Of a DNA stretch of 52,956 nucleotides, positions 35,121 through 44,769 are shown piece by piece. The stretch is from contig JBAQNC010000195.1 of assembly GCA_049303435.1 (NCBI GenBank), positions 1 through 52,956 on the forward strand. The letters are read 5' to 3'. A program made the position numbers and the translations under genes. Below the pieces are notes generated by a model, which was not told the DNA's origin, made no database searches, and saw nothing but the letters and a program-made list of their open reading frames with translations. Every line of letters begins with the position of its first letter. Position 1 is the stretch's first letter. Origin of the DNA: Parvibaculum sp049303435. GTDB lineage: Bacteria; Pseudomonadota; Alphaproteobacteria; Parvibaculales; Parvibaculaceae.

Positions 35121-37160
35121 TTACTCCGCCGCCTGTGCGCCGCGACGCGAGGCAGCAAGTTCGGCCGAACAATTGGCCATGGTCTTGCTCGCACGAGCGA
35201 TCGGGTTTGTCAGATGGAAATCCTTGATGGGCGTCTCGAAAGGTGCGGCATCAAACTCACCAGATGCGAGGTCCGGCAGCGGGCCCGCAGCGACGATTTC
35301 GTCAGGCGAACCATACTGTGGGGCTTCCGCAACAAGAGCATCACGCAGAACGGCCAGTGTATCGTAAGGCAGCGTCGCACCGAGCTCGGCTGAAAGAGCG
35401 CGCAGGATCGCCCAGTCTTCGCGGGCTTCACCGGGCGGAAAGGCGGCACGCTGTCCAGCCTGAACCCGACCTTCAGTATTGGCGTAAAGGCCATCCTTCT
35501 CGGTATAGGCGGCACCCGGCAGGATGACATCAGCGCGATGTGCGCCACGATCGCCATGCGTGCCCTGATAGATGACGAAGGCTGAACCGAGGGCGTCCAT
35601 ATCGATTTCGTCTGCACCGAGGAGATAGACGACGTCGATCTCGCCCTTGCCCGCACCTTCGATTATGCCGGCGACGTCACGACCGTCCTCCCCCGGCACG
35701 AGGCCGAGATCGAGACCAGCGACGCGAGCCGCGGCCGTGTGGAGCATGTTGAAACCGGCGTTGGTCGATTTCGCCAGCGCAATGGCCGCGGCGAGGATGG
35801 CCGCGCCGTCTTTGCGCGCCACAGCGCCCTGCCCGATGATGATTATCGGAGCCTTGGCATTCTTCAGCACATCGGCAAAGCCATTTGCGCCGGAAGCCAC
35901 CTGTTTCAGCGTGTCCGGACCAGCGCCGAGATGTTCATAGTCATAGGTGAGGTCGTGACGCGGACCGATCACGCCCACTTTCAGGCCGCCCACGCGGGCA
36001 CGCTTGCGGATACGTGCATTGATGATCGGCGCTTCCTTGCGCGGGTCGGAACCGATAATGAGGATCGCGTCGGCATCTTCGATGCCAGCGATGGTCGTGT
36101 TGAAGATGTAGCTTGAACGCGCGCCACCGATCTTCGCGCCGTCCTGACGACAATCAATGTTGGTGGAACCCAGTGCAGTCCAGAGGTCCTTGAGCGCCTT
36201 CATGTCTTCGGCAGCAGCAAGGTCGCCAGCAATGGCGGCAATGCGTTCACCCTTCGCGCCCTTGAGCTTGACGGCGATGGCGGCAAAAGCTTCGGCCCAT
36301 GAAGCTTCGACGAGCTTGCCATCCTTGCGGACATAAGGGCGATCAAGGCGCTGGGTCTTGAGACCATCCCAGATGAAGCGCGTCTTGTCGGAAATCCACT
36401 CTTCGTTCACGTCTTCATTGAGACGCGGAAGGATGCGCATGACTTCGCGACCGCGCGTGTCGACGCGAATGTTAGAGCCGACGGCGTCCATCACATCGAT
36501 GCTTTCGGTCTTGCGCATTTCCCAGGGACGCGCGGTGAAAGCGAAGGGACGGAAGGTGAGCGCGCCGACCGGGCAAAGGTCGACGACATTGGCCGAAAGT
36601 TCGGACGTCAGCGTGCCTTCGAGATAGGTCGTGATTTCCATATCTTCGCCACGACCGATGGCGCCGATTTCCGGCGTGCCTGCCACTTCGGTGGCAAAGC
36701 GCACGCAACGCGTACACTGGATGCAGCGGGTCATCACTGTCTTGACGAGCGGACCCATGTATTTTTCTTCGACCGCGCGCTTGTTCTCGTTGAAGCGCGA
36801 ACCATCGACGCCATAGGCCATCGATTGATCCTGCAGGTCGCATTCGCCGCCCTGATCGCAGATCGGGCAATCAAGCGGATGATTGATGAGCAGGAATTCC
36901 ATCACGCCTTCGCGCGCGCGCTTGACGAGTTCGGTATTGGTATGCACGACAGCGCCGTCGGCGGCAGGCATGGCGCAGGAAGCGACCGGCTTTGGCGATT
37001 TCTCGACCTCAACCAGACACATACGGCAATTGCCGGCGATGGAGAGACGTTCGTGATAGCAGAAACGTGGAATTTCGGCGCCTGCGGCCTCGCATGCCTG
37101 CAAGAGCGTCGCGCCCGCTTCGACTTCTACTTCGATGCCGTCAACTGTGACCTTTGGCAT
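35121..37160 (-). CDS. nuoG: NADH-quinone oxidoreductase subunit G
   Basis: 679 residues, peripheral arm. The N-terminal 2Fe-2S domain has CYHERLSIAGNCRMC and CAMP. The 4Fe-4S N5 motif is in INHPLDCPICDQGGEC, and MTRCIQCTRCVRF carries the next cluster. The rest is the molybdopterin-oxidoreductase-like region that has lost its cofactor role. It lies 3 nt after nuoF. Shorter than E. coli NuoG (about 900 residues), as is usual in alphaproteobacteria. Confidence 0.97.
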   Translation of the reverse strand: MPKVTVDGIEVEVEAGATLLQACEAAGAEIPRFCYHERLSIAGNCRMCLVEVEKSPKPVASCAMPAADGAVVHTNTELVKRAREGVMEFLLINHPLDCPICDQGGECDLQDQSMAYGVDGSRFNENKRAVEEKYMGPLVKTVMTRCIQCTRCVRFATEVAGTPEIGAIGRGEDMEITTYLEGTLTSELSANVVDLCPVGALTFRPFAFTARPWEMRKTESIDVMDAVGSNIRVDTRGREVMRILPRLNEDVNEEWISDKTRFIWDGLKTQRLDRPYVRKDGKLVEASWAEAFAAIAVKLKGAKGERIAAIAGDLAAAEDMKALKDLWTALGSTNIDCRQDGAKIGGARSSYIFNTTIAGIEDADAILIIGSDPRKEAPIINARIRKRARVGGLKVGVIGPRHDLTYDYEHLGAGPDTLKQVASGANGFADVLKNAKAPIIIIGQGAVARKDGAAILAAAIALAKSTNAGFNMLHTAAARVAGLDLGLVPGEDGRDVAGIIEGAGKGEIDVVYLLGADEIDMDALGSAFVIYQGTHGDRGAHRADVILPGAAYTEKDGLYANTEGRVQAGQRAAFPPGEAREDWAILRALSAELGATLPYDTLAVLRDALVAEAPQYGSPDEIVAAGPLPDLASGEFDAAPFETPIKDFHLTNPIARASKTMANCSAELAASRRGAQAAE

Positions 37161-37163
37161 GCC

Positions 37164-38453
37164 CTACTCCGCCGCCGCCAGAGAGCCACCGCGATGGGCA
37201 GCAATCCGTTCTTCGATGACCGGCCGGAAATGCCGGATGAGACCTTGAATGGGCCAAGCCGCCGCGTCGCCGAGCGCGCAGATGGTGTGGCCTTCGACGC
37301 GCTTCGTCACATCGAGCAACATGTCGATTTCCTCGACCTCCGCTTCACCGGTGACCATGCGCTCCATGACACGCCACATCCAGCCCGTGCCTTCGCGGCA
37401 AGGCGTGCACTGGCCGCAGCTTTCGTGCTTGTAGAAGGCAGAGAGGCGCGCAATCGCCTTGATGAGATCGGTGGACTTGTCCATGACGATGACTGCCGCC
37501 GTGCCGAGACCGGACTGCACGCCCTTGAGGCTGTCGAAATCCATCAGCACGTCGTCACATATCGATTTGGGCAGCAGGGGCACGGACGAGCCGCCGGGAA
37601 TGACGGCAAGCAGATTGTCCCAGCCGCCGCGCACACCGCCGCAATGCTTGTCGATCAGTTCACGGAGCGGAATGCCCATCTCTTCTTCGACGTTGCAGGG
37701 ATTGTTGACGTGTCCGGAGATCGAAAAGATTTTCGTGCCGGTGTTGTTCGGACGACCAAGGCCGGCAAACCATGTCGCGCCACGGCGCAGGATGGTCGGT
37801 GCAACGGCAATCGACTCCACGTTGTTCACCGTCGTCGGCGCGCCATAGAGGCCCATGTTGGCGGGAAACGGCGGCTTCAGGCGCGGCATGCCCTTCTTGC
37901 CTTCGAGGCTTTCGAGCAGCGCGGTTTCTTCGCCGCAGATGTAAGCGCCGGCGCCATGATGGACGTAGAGATCGAAGTCCCAGCCGGAGCCGGCAGCGTT
38001 CTTGCCGAGGAGGCCCGCGTCATAGGCTTCATCGACAGCCTTCTGAAGCGCAATGCGCTCGGCGATGAACTCTCCACGCACATAGATGTAGCAGACATGA
38101 GCCTGCATGGAGAAAGAGGCGATGAGGCAACCTTCGATCAGCTTCTGCGGATCGTTGCGCATGATCTCGCGGTCTTTGCAGGTGCCGGGCTCGGACTCGT
38201 CGGCATTGACCACAAGGTAATGCGGACGACCACCTGAATCCTTCGGCATGAAGGACCACTTGAGGCCCGTCGGGAAGCCAGCGCCGCCACGACCGCGCAG
38301 GCCCGACTTCTTCATCTCGTCGATGATCCAGTCGCGACCCTTGCCGATCAGGTCTGCCGTGCCGTCCCAGTCGCCGCGTGCGCGCGCGCCAGCAAGACCG
38401 GTTTCGCCGAGACCATAGAGATTTGTGAAAATGCGATCTTCGTCTTTAAGCAT
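37164..38453 (-). CDS. nuoF: NADH-quinone oxidoreductase subunit F
   Basis: NADH- and FMN-binding subunit. 429 residues from the ATG at 38453, whose first base is the last base of the nuoE TGA; a GTG at 38456 is also in frame. GRGGAGFPTGLKW and GAGAYICGEETALLESLEG form the nucleotide-binding region. SCGQCTPCREGTGW plus a later Cys in HTICALGDAAA hold the N3 4Fe-4S cluster. Confidence 0.97.
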   Translation of the reverse strand: MLKDEDRIFTNLYGLGETGLAGARARGDWDGTADLIGKGRDWIIDEMKKSGLRGRGGAGFPTGLKWSFMPKDSGGRPHYLVVNADESEPGTCKDREIMRNDPQKLIEGCLIASFSMQAHVCYIYVRGEFIAERIALQKAVDEAYDAGLLGKNAAGSGWDFDLYVHHGAGAYICGEETALLESLEGKKGMPRLKPPFPANMGLYGAPTTVNNVESIAVAPTILRRGATWFAGLGRPNNTGTKIFSISGHVNNPCNVEEEMGIPLRELIDKHCGGVRGGWDNLLAVIPGGSSVPLLPKSICDDVLMDFDSLKGVQSGLGTAAVIVMDKSTDLIKAIARLSAFYKHESCGQCTPCREGTGWMWRVMERMVTGEAEVEEIDMLLDVTKRVEGHTICALGDAAAWPIQGLIRHFRPVIEERIAAHRGGSLAAAE

Positions 38454-39064
38454 CACTTGCCCCCGCCTGCGGTAGGTGTCGTCAGGCTTGTCAAACCACC
38501 CGCAGGCTCCGACGAATTGCGGCCCGTCTGCGAACCGGGTTTGACCGGCTTGCCCGCGCGCAGGTCTTCCAGAAGCTCGCCGAATTTTGCCGGATCGAGG
38601 TCTTCATAAAAGTCGTCGTTGATCTGGACCATCGGCGCATTGGCGCAAGCGCCGAGGCACTCGACTTCGAGCCATGACAGCTTGCCGTCGGCGCTCACCT
38701 GACCTTCCGGTCCGATATGCTTGCGGCAGGCGTCCTTCAACTCGTCCGCGCCACGCAGCCAGCAAGGCGTAGTGCCGCAGAGCTGGACAAAATGCTCGCC
38801 GACCGGCGAGAGATTGAACATTGTGTAGAAGGTCGCGACTTCGAGCGCGCGGATATAATCCATCGACAGCATGTCTGCGACATAGCGGATCGCGGGCTCG
38901 GAAAGCCAGCCTTCCTGCTTCTGGGCCTGCCAGAAAAGCGGGATGATCGCCGAGGCCTGACGACCTTCGGGATATTTCGCTATTTGCCCTTTGGCCCATT
39001 CCACATTTTCAGGCGTGAAGGCAAAGCCTGCGGGCTGGTTGGGAGACAGTCTGCGCACACTCAT
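38453..39064 (-). CDS. nuoE: NADH-quinone oxidoreductase subunit E
   Basis: 203 residues. The thioredoxin-like domain binds a 2Fe-2S cluster through CGTTPCWLRG and VECLGACANAP, so all four cysteines are present. The last 35 or so residues (PVKPGSQTGRNSSEPAGG and on) form a disordered Gly/Pro/Thr tail of the kind found in alphaproteobacterial and mitochondrial 24-kDa subunits. The start ATG overlaps the nuoD stop (ATGA). Confidence 0.97.
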   Translation of the reverse strand: MSVRRLSPNQPAGFAFTPENVEWAKGQIAKYPEGRQASAIIPLFWQAQKQEGWLSEPAIRYVADMLSMDYIRALEVATFYTMFNLSPVGEHFVQLCGTTPCWLRGADELKDACRKHIGPEGQVSADGKLSWLEVECLGACANAPMVQINDDFYEDLDPAKFGELLEDLRAGKPVKPGSQTGRNSSEPAGGLTSLTTPTAGGGK

Positions 39065-40239
39065 CGGTCAACCTCACCGAACACGATGTCGATGGAACCC
39101 AGAATGGCGGCAACGTCCGCCAACATGTGACCACGACAGAGATAATCCATTGCCTGCAAATGCGCAAAACCAGGCGCGCGAATCTTGCACTTGTAGGGCT
39201 TGTTGGTGCCGTCGGAAACGAGGAAGACGCCGAACTCGCCCTTGGGCGCCTCAACAGCGGCATAAACCTCACCGGCAGGCACATGATAGCCTTCGGTATA
39301 AAGCTTGAAGTGATGGATCAAGGCTTCCATCGACTGCTTCATCTCACCGCGCTTGGGCGGGGCAACCTTGCCGTCAGTCGTGTTGATCGGTCCTTCGGGC
39401 ATCATCTCGATGCACTGCTTGATGATGCGCAGCGACTGACGCATTTCATCCATGCGGACGAGATAGCGGTCGTAGCAATCGCCATTCTTGCCGACGGGAA
39501 TGTCGAACTTGAGTTCGGAATAGATTTCATAGGGCTGCGAACGACGCAAATCCCAGGCGAGACCCGACCCGCGCGCCATAACGCCGGAGAAACCCCAATC
39601 CAACACGTCCTGTTTGGAAACGATACCGATGTCGGCGTTACGCTGCATGAAGATGCGGTTGCCAGTCAGCAGGGTTTCCAGATCGTCCAGCGTGTTTTCG
39701 CACGGGTCGCAGAAATCATAAATGTCCTGTAGAAGCTGGTTCGGCAGATCCTGATGCACGCCACCGGGACGGAAATAAGCGGCATGCATGCGCGAGCCAG
39801 ATGCGCGCTCGTAAAAGATTGCCAGTTTCTCGCGCTCTTCAAATCCCCAGAGCGGCGGCGTCAGCGCACCAACGTCCATCGCCTGCGTCGTGGTGTTGAG
39901 CAGATGCGACATCAAGCGACCAATTTCGGAATAGAGCACGCGAATGAACGAAGCGCGGCGCGGAACTTCAATGCCGAGAAGCCGCTCGACGGCCATGCAA
40001 TAGGCATGTTCCTGATTCATCGGCGCGCAATAGTCGAGCCGATCGAAATAAGGCATGGCCTGCAGGAAGGTCTTGGCTTCGATCAGCTTCTCTGTACCGC
40101 GATGAAGCAGACCAATATGCGGATCGACACGTTCGACGATTTCGCCCTCAAGCTCCAGCACGAGACGCAAGACGCCATGCGCGGCGGGATGCTGCGGGCC
40201 GAAGTTCAACGTGAATGTGCGGAGATTCTGTTCGGCCAT
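39061..40239 (-). CDS. nuoD: NADH-quinone oxidoreductase subunit D
   Basis: 392 residues, the 49-kDa type subunit that lines the quinone site with NuoB. Conserved FGPQHPAAHGVLRL is near residue 12, and HRGTEKLIE and DRLDYCAPMNQEHAYC follow. It is separate from nuoC, unlike the fused NuoCD of E. coli. Its start shares one base with the nuoC stop. Confidence 0.97.
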   Translation of the reverse strand: MAEQNLRTFTLNFGPQHPAAHGVLRLVLELEGEIVERVDPHIGLLHRGTEKLIEAKTFLQAMPYFDRLDYCAPMNQEHAYCMAVERLLGIEVPRRASFIRVLYSEIGRLMSHLLNTTTQAMDVGALTPPLWGFEEREKLAIFYERASGSRMHAAYFRPGGVHQDLPNQLLQDIYDFCDPCENTLDDLETLLTGNRIFMQRNADIGIVSKQDVLDWGFSGVMARGSGLAWDLRRSQPYEIYSELKFDIPVGKNGDCYDRYLVRMDEMRQSLRIIKQCIEMMPEGPINTTDGKVAPPKRGEMKQSMEALIHHFKLYTEGYHVPAGEVYAAVEAPKGEFGVFLVSDGTNKPYKCKIRAPGFAHLQAMDYLCRGHMLADVAAILGSIDIVFGEVDR

Positions 40240-40844
40240 TATTTCTGCTCCGCCTTCTCGTCGCCCGGCAGAATATATTCGGCACCTTCCCAGGGACTCA
40301 GGAAGTCAAAGCTGCGAAATTCCTGCGTGAGCTTTACCGGCTCATAGACGACACGTTTCTGGTCGGCGTCATAGCGCACTTCGACATAGCCCGTCATCGG
40401 GAAATCCTTGCGAAGCGGAAATCCGGCGAAACCGTAATCCGTGAGGATGCGACGAAGGTCTGGATGGTCGGAAAAGAGCACACCGTACATGTCGTAGGTT
40501 TCGCGCTCGAACCAATTGGCCGTCGGGAATAGACTTACGACGCTCGGCACCTGACCGTCTTCGTCAGTCGCCACCTTCACGCGAATACGTCTGTTCTTCG
40601 TCATCGAAAGCAGGTGATAGACAACATCGAAACGCTTTTCGCGAGTGGGGTAGTCCACCGCCGTCACATCCATCAGTGACGTGAACCCGCACTCCGGATC
40701 GTCCCGCAAGAATGCGAGAACGGTTTTGATGACGGAGGCTTGCGCCACCACGTTCAGCTCACCATATGCGATCTCGTGGGAGGCAATCGCATCTCCCAGC
40801 TTTGCACGGAGATGGTCGCCAAGGTTGTTCAGGCTCTCGTCCAT
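40239..40844 (-). CDS. nuoC: NADH-quinone oxidoreductase subunit C
   Basis: 201 residues from the ATG at 40844 (MDESLNNLGDHL); the open frame upstream is not similar to NuoC. The 30-kDa subunit signature is visible as ERETYDMYGVLFSDHPDLRRILTDYGF (core within it). The C-terminus, FDFLSPWEGAEYILPGDEK, is typical. It follows nuoB after 75 nt. Confidence 0.95.
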   Translation of the reverse strand: MDESLNNLGDHLRAKLGDAIASHEIAYGELNVVAQASVIKTVLAFLRDDPECGFTSLMDVTAVDYPTREKRFDVVYHLLSMTKNRRIRVKVATDEDGQVPSVVSLFPTANWFERETYDMYGVLFSDHPDLRRILTDYGFAGFPLRKDFPMTGYVEVRYDADQKRVVYEPVKLTQEFRSFDFLSPWEGAEYILPGDEKAEQK

Positions 40845-40919
40845 CGAAGCAGTCTCGAAACTCGTGAGTAGTGCAAGCTCGCCAAAAGTTTGGAGCCGCA
40901 CCTACGCGGATTTAAAAAA

Positions 40920-41462
40920 TTACCGGTCGATCGAACCCGTCCGGCGGATTTTCTTCTGGAGCGCGAGGATGCCATAAACCAGCGCCTCGGCAGTGGGTGG
41001 GCAACCGGGGACGTAGATATCCACCGGAACGATGCGATCACAGCCGCGCACCACGGAGTAGGAATAGTGGTAGTAGCCACCGCCATTAGCACATGATCCC
41101 ATCGAGATCACATAACGCGGCTCCGGCATCTGGTCATAAACCTTGCGAAGCGCGGGCGCCATCTTGTTTGTGAGCGTGCCGGCGACAATCATCACGTCAG
41201 ACTGGCGTGGGGAAGCGCGGGGTGCAAAACCGAGGCGCTCGGTGTCATAGCGCGGCATGGAGGAATGGATCATCTCAACAGCGCAGCAGGCCAGACCGAA
41301 GGTCATGAACATGAGCGAGCCGGTGCGCGACCAGTTGATCAGATCATCGACGCTCGTCAGCAAGAAGCCCTTGTCGGCCAGCTGATCGGACATCTGCTTG
41401 AAAGCGTCGGAGGCGGCTGCGTCGTCACGCGTTGCGACTGCTGTTGTTTCGCTCACTCCCAT
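40920..41462 (-). CDS. nuoB: NADH-quinone oxidoreductase subunit B
   Basis: 180 residues from the ATG at 41462, which overlaps the end of nuoA by 10 nt and has AGGGGAG upstream; a GTG at 41483 is the alternative. It binds the terminal 4Fe-4S cluster N2 through the tandem Cys of FGLACCAVEM, plus MGSCANGGG and VPGCPPTAE. It delivers electrons to quinone. Confidence 0.96.
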   Translation of the reverse strand: MGVSETTAVATRDDAAASDAFKQMSDQLADKGFLLTSVDDLINWSRTGSLMFMTFGLACCAVEMIHSSMPRYDTERLGFAPRASPRQSDVMIVAGTLTNKMAPALRKVYDQMPEPRYVISMGSCANGGGYYHYSYSVVRGCDRIVPVDIYVPGCPPTAEALVYGILALQKKIRRTGSIDR

Positions 41463-41818
41463 TCGAGAGCTCCCCTCTTCCACTCATAGGTAAAGCCAAT
41501 GGTCAGGACACCCAGGAAGACCATCATCGACCAGAAACCGAACATGCCGACGTCACCCAGGGAAATAGCCCAGGGAAAGAGGAAGGCGACCTCGAGGTCG
41601 AAGATGATGAAAAGGATGGCGACCAGATAATATTTGACGTCGAACTTCATACGCGCATCGTCGAAAGCTTCAAAGCCACATTCGTAGGCCGAGAGCTTTT
41701 CGGTGTCGGGCTTGGAGGGGGCAATGACAAAGGGCGCTATCAGTAGCGCCAGACCTATGACCAGAGACAGGCCCAGAAACACAAGAATGGGCAGGTACTG
41801 GAGAAGCAGGTCTTGCAT
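41453..41818 (-). CDS. nuoA: NADH-quinone oxidoreductase subunit A
   Basis: 121 residues, three membrane helices. The conserved loop with KLSAYECGFEAFDDARMKFDVKYYL-type residues carries the Cys that shields the quinone chamber. First gene of the nuoA-N operon, with a GAGGA ribosome site and a promoter about 90 nt upstream (41906-41933). Confidence 0.97.
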   Translation of the reverse strand: MQDLLLQYLPILVFLGLSLVIGLALLIAPFVIAPSKPDTEKLSAYECGFEAFDDARMKFDVKYYLVAILFIIFDLEVAFLFPWAISLGDVGMFGFWSMMVFLGVLTIGFTYEWKRGALEWE

Positions 41819-41905
41819 AACTTCCTCTTTAGCCTAATGCACCGATTGGCGCTTTGGGTGGCCCCAAATTTCGCAGGCGCGTAACGAGCTGGCGAATCCG
41901 CGCGC

Positions 41906-41933
41906 AGTATAGCCCCGGCCTATAGAGAATCAA
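41906..41933 (-). promoter_or_regulatory. Promoter of the nuoA-N operon
   Basis: On the minus strand, TTGATT (41933-41928) and TATACT (41911-41906) are spaced 16 bp apart. The -10 lies within GGCTATACT, close to the alphaproteobacterial GCTANAWC form. The start would be near 41899, giving an 80-nt leader before nuoA. Nothing else is seen in the 260-nt gap up to tRNA-Asp. Confidence 0.6.
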
Positions 41934-42078
41934 ATGCCGCGCGCATCTTGCCAACAGCAAAAAATCCTTGTCGCAACGGGGGTTGCTGTAATCAGCTCGC
42001 AATGCAGCATGAACCCTTTGCAACTGGATGCAAAACGATAGTGTTTGCCCGCGAGGCGCTATTTCAGATCGGGGAAAA

Positions 42079-42155
<77 letters not shown>

Positions 42156-42320
42156 GAAGCAGGCGCTGTGCACCTTCAGAGAGGCCGGTTATTACGGCGC
42201 GGCTCAGGCCCTGTCAAGGCAGATCGGGCTTTGTCGACAAACATTTGCCGGAAAATCCGGGGAGAAGGGACAAAGAGCCGTAAAGCCCGCATTTCGCGCT
42301 TCATTTTAGTCGCAAATGCT

Positions 42321-43154
42321 TTAGCTCATCAGCCGCCAATAGATCTGCAGCGCCGTAATGATGAGGAAAACGGCGAAGAGACGCAGCAGCGTCTTGTGAT
42401 TGATTGTGTGGGCGAGATTCGCGCCCCAGGGCGCGGCCAGCGTCGTCAACGGCGCAATGACGGCGATGCCAATGAGATTGACATAACCAACACTCAGGGG
42501 CGGCAAGTCGGGCGCACCCCACCCCGCCACGACAAAGCCAAGCGCACCGGGAATACCTATCAGGACGCCCAGTCCGGCAGAGGTGGCGACCGCCTGACGC
42601 GTGTCGCGACCATAAAGCGTGAGAAAGGTGACGCCGAATGTGCCGCCGCCAATGCCCATCATGGCGGAGAGAACGCCAATGAGGCTGGCCACAATATATT
42701 GAATGCTCGGCGCAGGCAGCTTGTCGCCCAGACGCCATGACTCGCGGCCAAAGAGCATGTTGGCGGCAAGCAGGAGCGCAACGGTCGCAAACACGAAACG
42801 CAATTCGCGGCTTGAAACATGTGCCGCAAGCACTGTGCCGACCAGCGCCCCCAAGACAACGGGAAGCGCCCAGCACTTCAACAAGTCACGATCCAACGCC
42901 CCCTTCCTGTCATGGGCCGCCATCGAACGAAGCGATGTGATGATGATGGTGCCGAGCGACGTGCCAATGGCGAGATGAGCCCGTGCTTCATCAGGCACGC
43001 CGAGCAGGACAAATAACTCAAAGAGCACCGGGACGATGATGATACCGCCGCCAATACCCAACAGCCCCGCAAGAAGGCCCGCAAAGAGGCCCGCGCCTGC
43101 CAGCGCGGCGGCGAAGAGGATGAGTTCGGAGATGGGGTGGCCTGCCAATACCAT
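42321..43154 (-). CDS. TauE/SafE-family sulfite/organosulfonate exporter-type permease
   Basis: 277 residues from the ATG at 43154 (MVLAGHPISELIL). The frame extends upstream through tRNA-Val, so the later start is right. Eight or so hydrophobic helices, with the two family repeats visible as GLLAGLLGIGGGIIIVP and SLIGVLSAMMGIGGGTFGV. Family members move small anions or sulfur compounds, but the substrate here is not known. It lies 28 nt after tRNA-Val and might share its transcript. Confidence 0.88.
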   Translation of the reverse strand: MVLAGHPISELILFAAALAGAGLFAGLLAGLLGIGGGIIIVPVLFELFVLLGVPDEARAHLAIGTSLGTIIITSLRSMAAHDRKGALDRDLLKCWALPVVLGALVGTVLAAHVSSRELRFVFATVALLLAANMLFGRESWRLGDKLPAPSIQYIVASLIGVLSAMMGIGGGTFGVTFLTLYGRDTRQAVATSAGLGVLIGIPGALGFVVAGWGAPDLPPLSVGYVNLIGIAVIAPLTTLAAPWGANLAHTINHKTLLRLFAVFLIITALQIYWRLMS

Positions 43155-43182
43155 CTTCGAAATGCCCTGTTGGTATGTAGGC

Positions 43183-43258
43183 TGGTGGGCGGTGAGAGAC
43201 TCGAACTCCCGACATCCTCGGTGTAAACGAGGCGCTCTACCAACTGAGCTAACCGCCC
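43183..43258 (-). tRNA. tRNA-Val (UAC)
   Basis: 76 nt including an encoded CCA. Acceptor GGGCGGT pairs fully with the 3' arm. Anticodon stem CCTCG/CGAGG encloses the loop TTTACAC with anticodon UAC, and the T arm is GGGAGTTCGAGTCTC. A tRNA-Val next to the nuo operon is typical of Rhizobiales. Confidence 0.96.
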
Positions 43259-43397
43259 GCATGGCCATGAGGCCTCGCGTCAACGCTGCATCTCCTAAAC
43301 GATGCCCTGCCCCATTGCAATAAAGAGCTAAAGGCCTGATCTTGCGGGCAGAAGCCGATGACCTGAAAACCTCTCGATTTGCGTCCCGGAGCTCTCC

Positions 43398-44666
43398 TTG
43401 TCCCGCACGATTGCGCCATTTGTCTCATTGTTGTTCGCCACGTCGATCCTGCTGATCGGCAACGGGCTATTTGGCACTTTGGTCCCGCTACGGGCCGGGA
43501 TTGAGGGCTTTGCCACTTCGACCATCGGTATTCTGGGCAGTATCTATTTCATCGGATTTCTGGCTGGTTGCATTCTGGGGCCGCATATTGTGCGCCGAGC
43601 AGGCCATATCCGCAGTTTTGCAGCGCTTGCGGGCGTCGCCTCCGTGGTGCCGCTTGTTCATGTGATGGAGATCGACCCTTTCACCTGGGCGGTGCTGCGC
43701 GTCATCCACGGCTTCTGCTTTGCCGGGCTCTATATGGTCATCGAAAGCTGGCTCAACGAGCGCGCCACCAATGATACGCGCGGACAGCTTTTCTCGACCT
43801 ATATCGTCGTCAATTTCAGTTCCGTGATGCTGGGCCAGTTGATGCTCAACACGGCGAGCCCCGCCACGTTCACGCTTTTCGCGCTGGTCTCGATCCTCAC
43901 CTCGCTGGCGCTGGTGCCAATCTCGCTCTCGACGACTGCGCAGCCTGCCCCGATCGCCACGACGGAGATATTTCTCATCAGGCTCTACAAGATTTCGCCT
44001 GTCGGCATGGTGGGCAGTTTCGTTGTGGGCGTCACCAATGCGCCGTTCTGGACACTGGGGCCTGTGTTCGCCAAAGACAGCGGTCTCGATCTCTTCGGCA
44101 TTTCCATATTCATGACGTCGGCAATTCTCGGGGGCGCGCTCGCTCAATGGCCCATCGGGCGGCTGTCTGACCGGATGGACCGTCGGCGAGTCATTCTCGC
44201 GCTATGCATCGGTTCGGCGCTTGGCGAAGTGGCGCTGGTGATGGCGCGCGAGGCTGGTATGACCAACCTTTTGCTGCTTGCCGGTTTCCTGTTCGGCGTT
44301 TTCGCGCTGTCGCTCTATTCTGTCTGCGTAGCGCATACCAATGACCATGCCTCACAGGAAAGCTTCGTCAGCGTTTCCGGCGGCTTGCTGCTGGTCTATG
44401 CCATCGGGGCCATCGTCGGTCCGTCCGCGGCGTCTCTCGGCACCACACATTTCGGCATGCCTTTCATCTTTCTGTTCGGCGCTGCGGTTCATGTCGCCTT
44501 CGGCATTTTCACGCTCTACAGAATCCGGGGCCGGGCGGCGCTTCGCGAAGAGGAAAAGACCGAATTCGTTGCGGTGGCCTTCCCGCCCACCAATCCGACA
44601 CCGCCGGAACTCGATCCGCGTTCAGAGGCTGACGCACCCGAAGAGCCGGAAGCGACAACCAGTTGA
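43398..44666 (+). CDS. MFS transporter (YfcJ/YcaD-like)
   Basis: 422 residues from a TTG start at 43398, with CGGAG six bases upstream; no ATG fits the N-terminal membrane helix as well. Twelve hydrophobic helices. The MFS motif is visible as GRLSDRMDRRRVI after helix 6, and the first half has FIGFLAGCILGPHIVRRAGHIR. The C-terminal 40 residues are polar and acidic (PPELDPRSEADAPEEPEATTS in part). The substrate cannot be told. It is alone on the plus strand among minus-strand housekeeping genes. Confidence 0.87.
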   Translation: MSRTIAPFVSLLFATSILLIGNGLFGTLVPLRAGIEGFATSTIGILGSIYFIGFLAGCILGPHIVRRAGHIRSFAALAGVASVVPLVHVMEIDPFTWAVLRVIHGFCFAGLYMVIESWLNERATNDTRGQLFSTYIVVNFSSVMLGQLMLNTASPATFTLFALVSILTSLALVPISLSTTAQPAPIATTEIFLIRLYKISPVGMVGSFVVGVTNAPFWTLGPVFAKDSGLDLFGISIFMTSAILGGALAQWPIGRLSDRMDRRRVILALCIGSALGEVALVMAREAGMTNLLLLAGFLFGVFALSLYSVCVAHTNDHASQESFVSVSGGLLLVYAIGAIVGPSAASLGTTHFGMPFIFLFGAAVHVAFGIFTLYRIRGRAALREEEKTEFVAVAFPPTNPTPPELDPRSEADAPEEPEATTS

Positions 44667-44680
44667 CCGGCAAATAGAAA

Positions 44681-44714
44681 AGCCGACCGCCTCATTCACG
44701 AGACAGTCGGCTTG
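44681..44714. terminator. Possible bidirectional terminator between MFS gene and hup
   Basis: AAGCCGAC (44681-44688) pairs with GTCGGCTT (44707-44714) across an 18-nt loop, between the convergent MFS and hup genes. Short A/T stretches flank both sides. The long loop makes it only moderately convincing. Confidence 0.5.
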
Positions 44715-44769
44715 ATTCATTGGCCGAGTCCGAGCCCTTAAAGGACCAGACATCTGGCGCGACACTGCC

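Noticed and set aside
43155..43283. N-terminal extension of the TauE/SafE protein
   Set aside because: It would be translated from the tRNA-Val gene; the ATG at 43154 fits the membrane protein.
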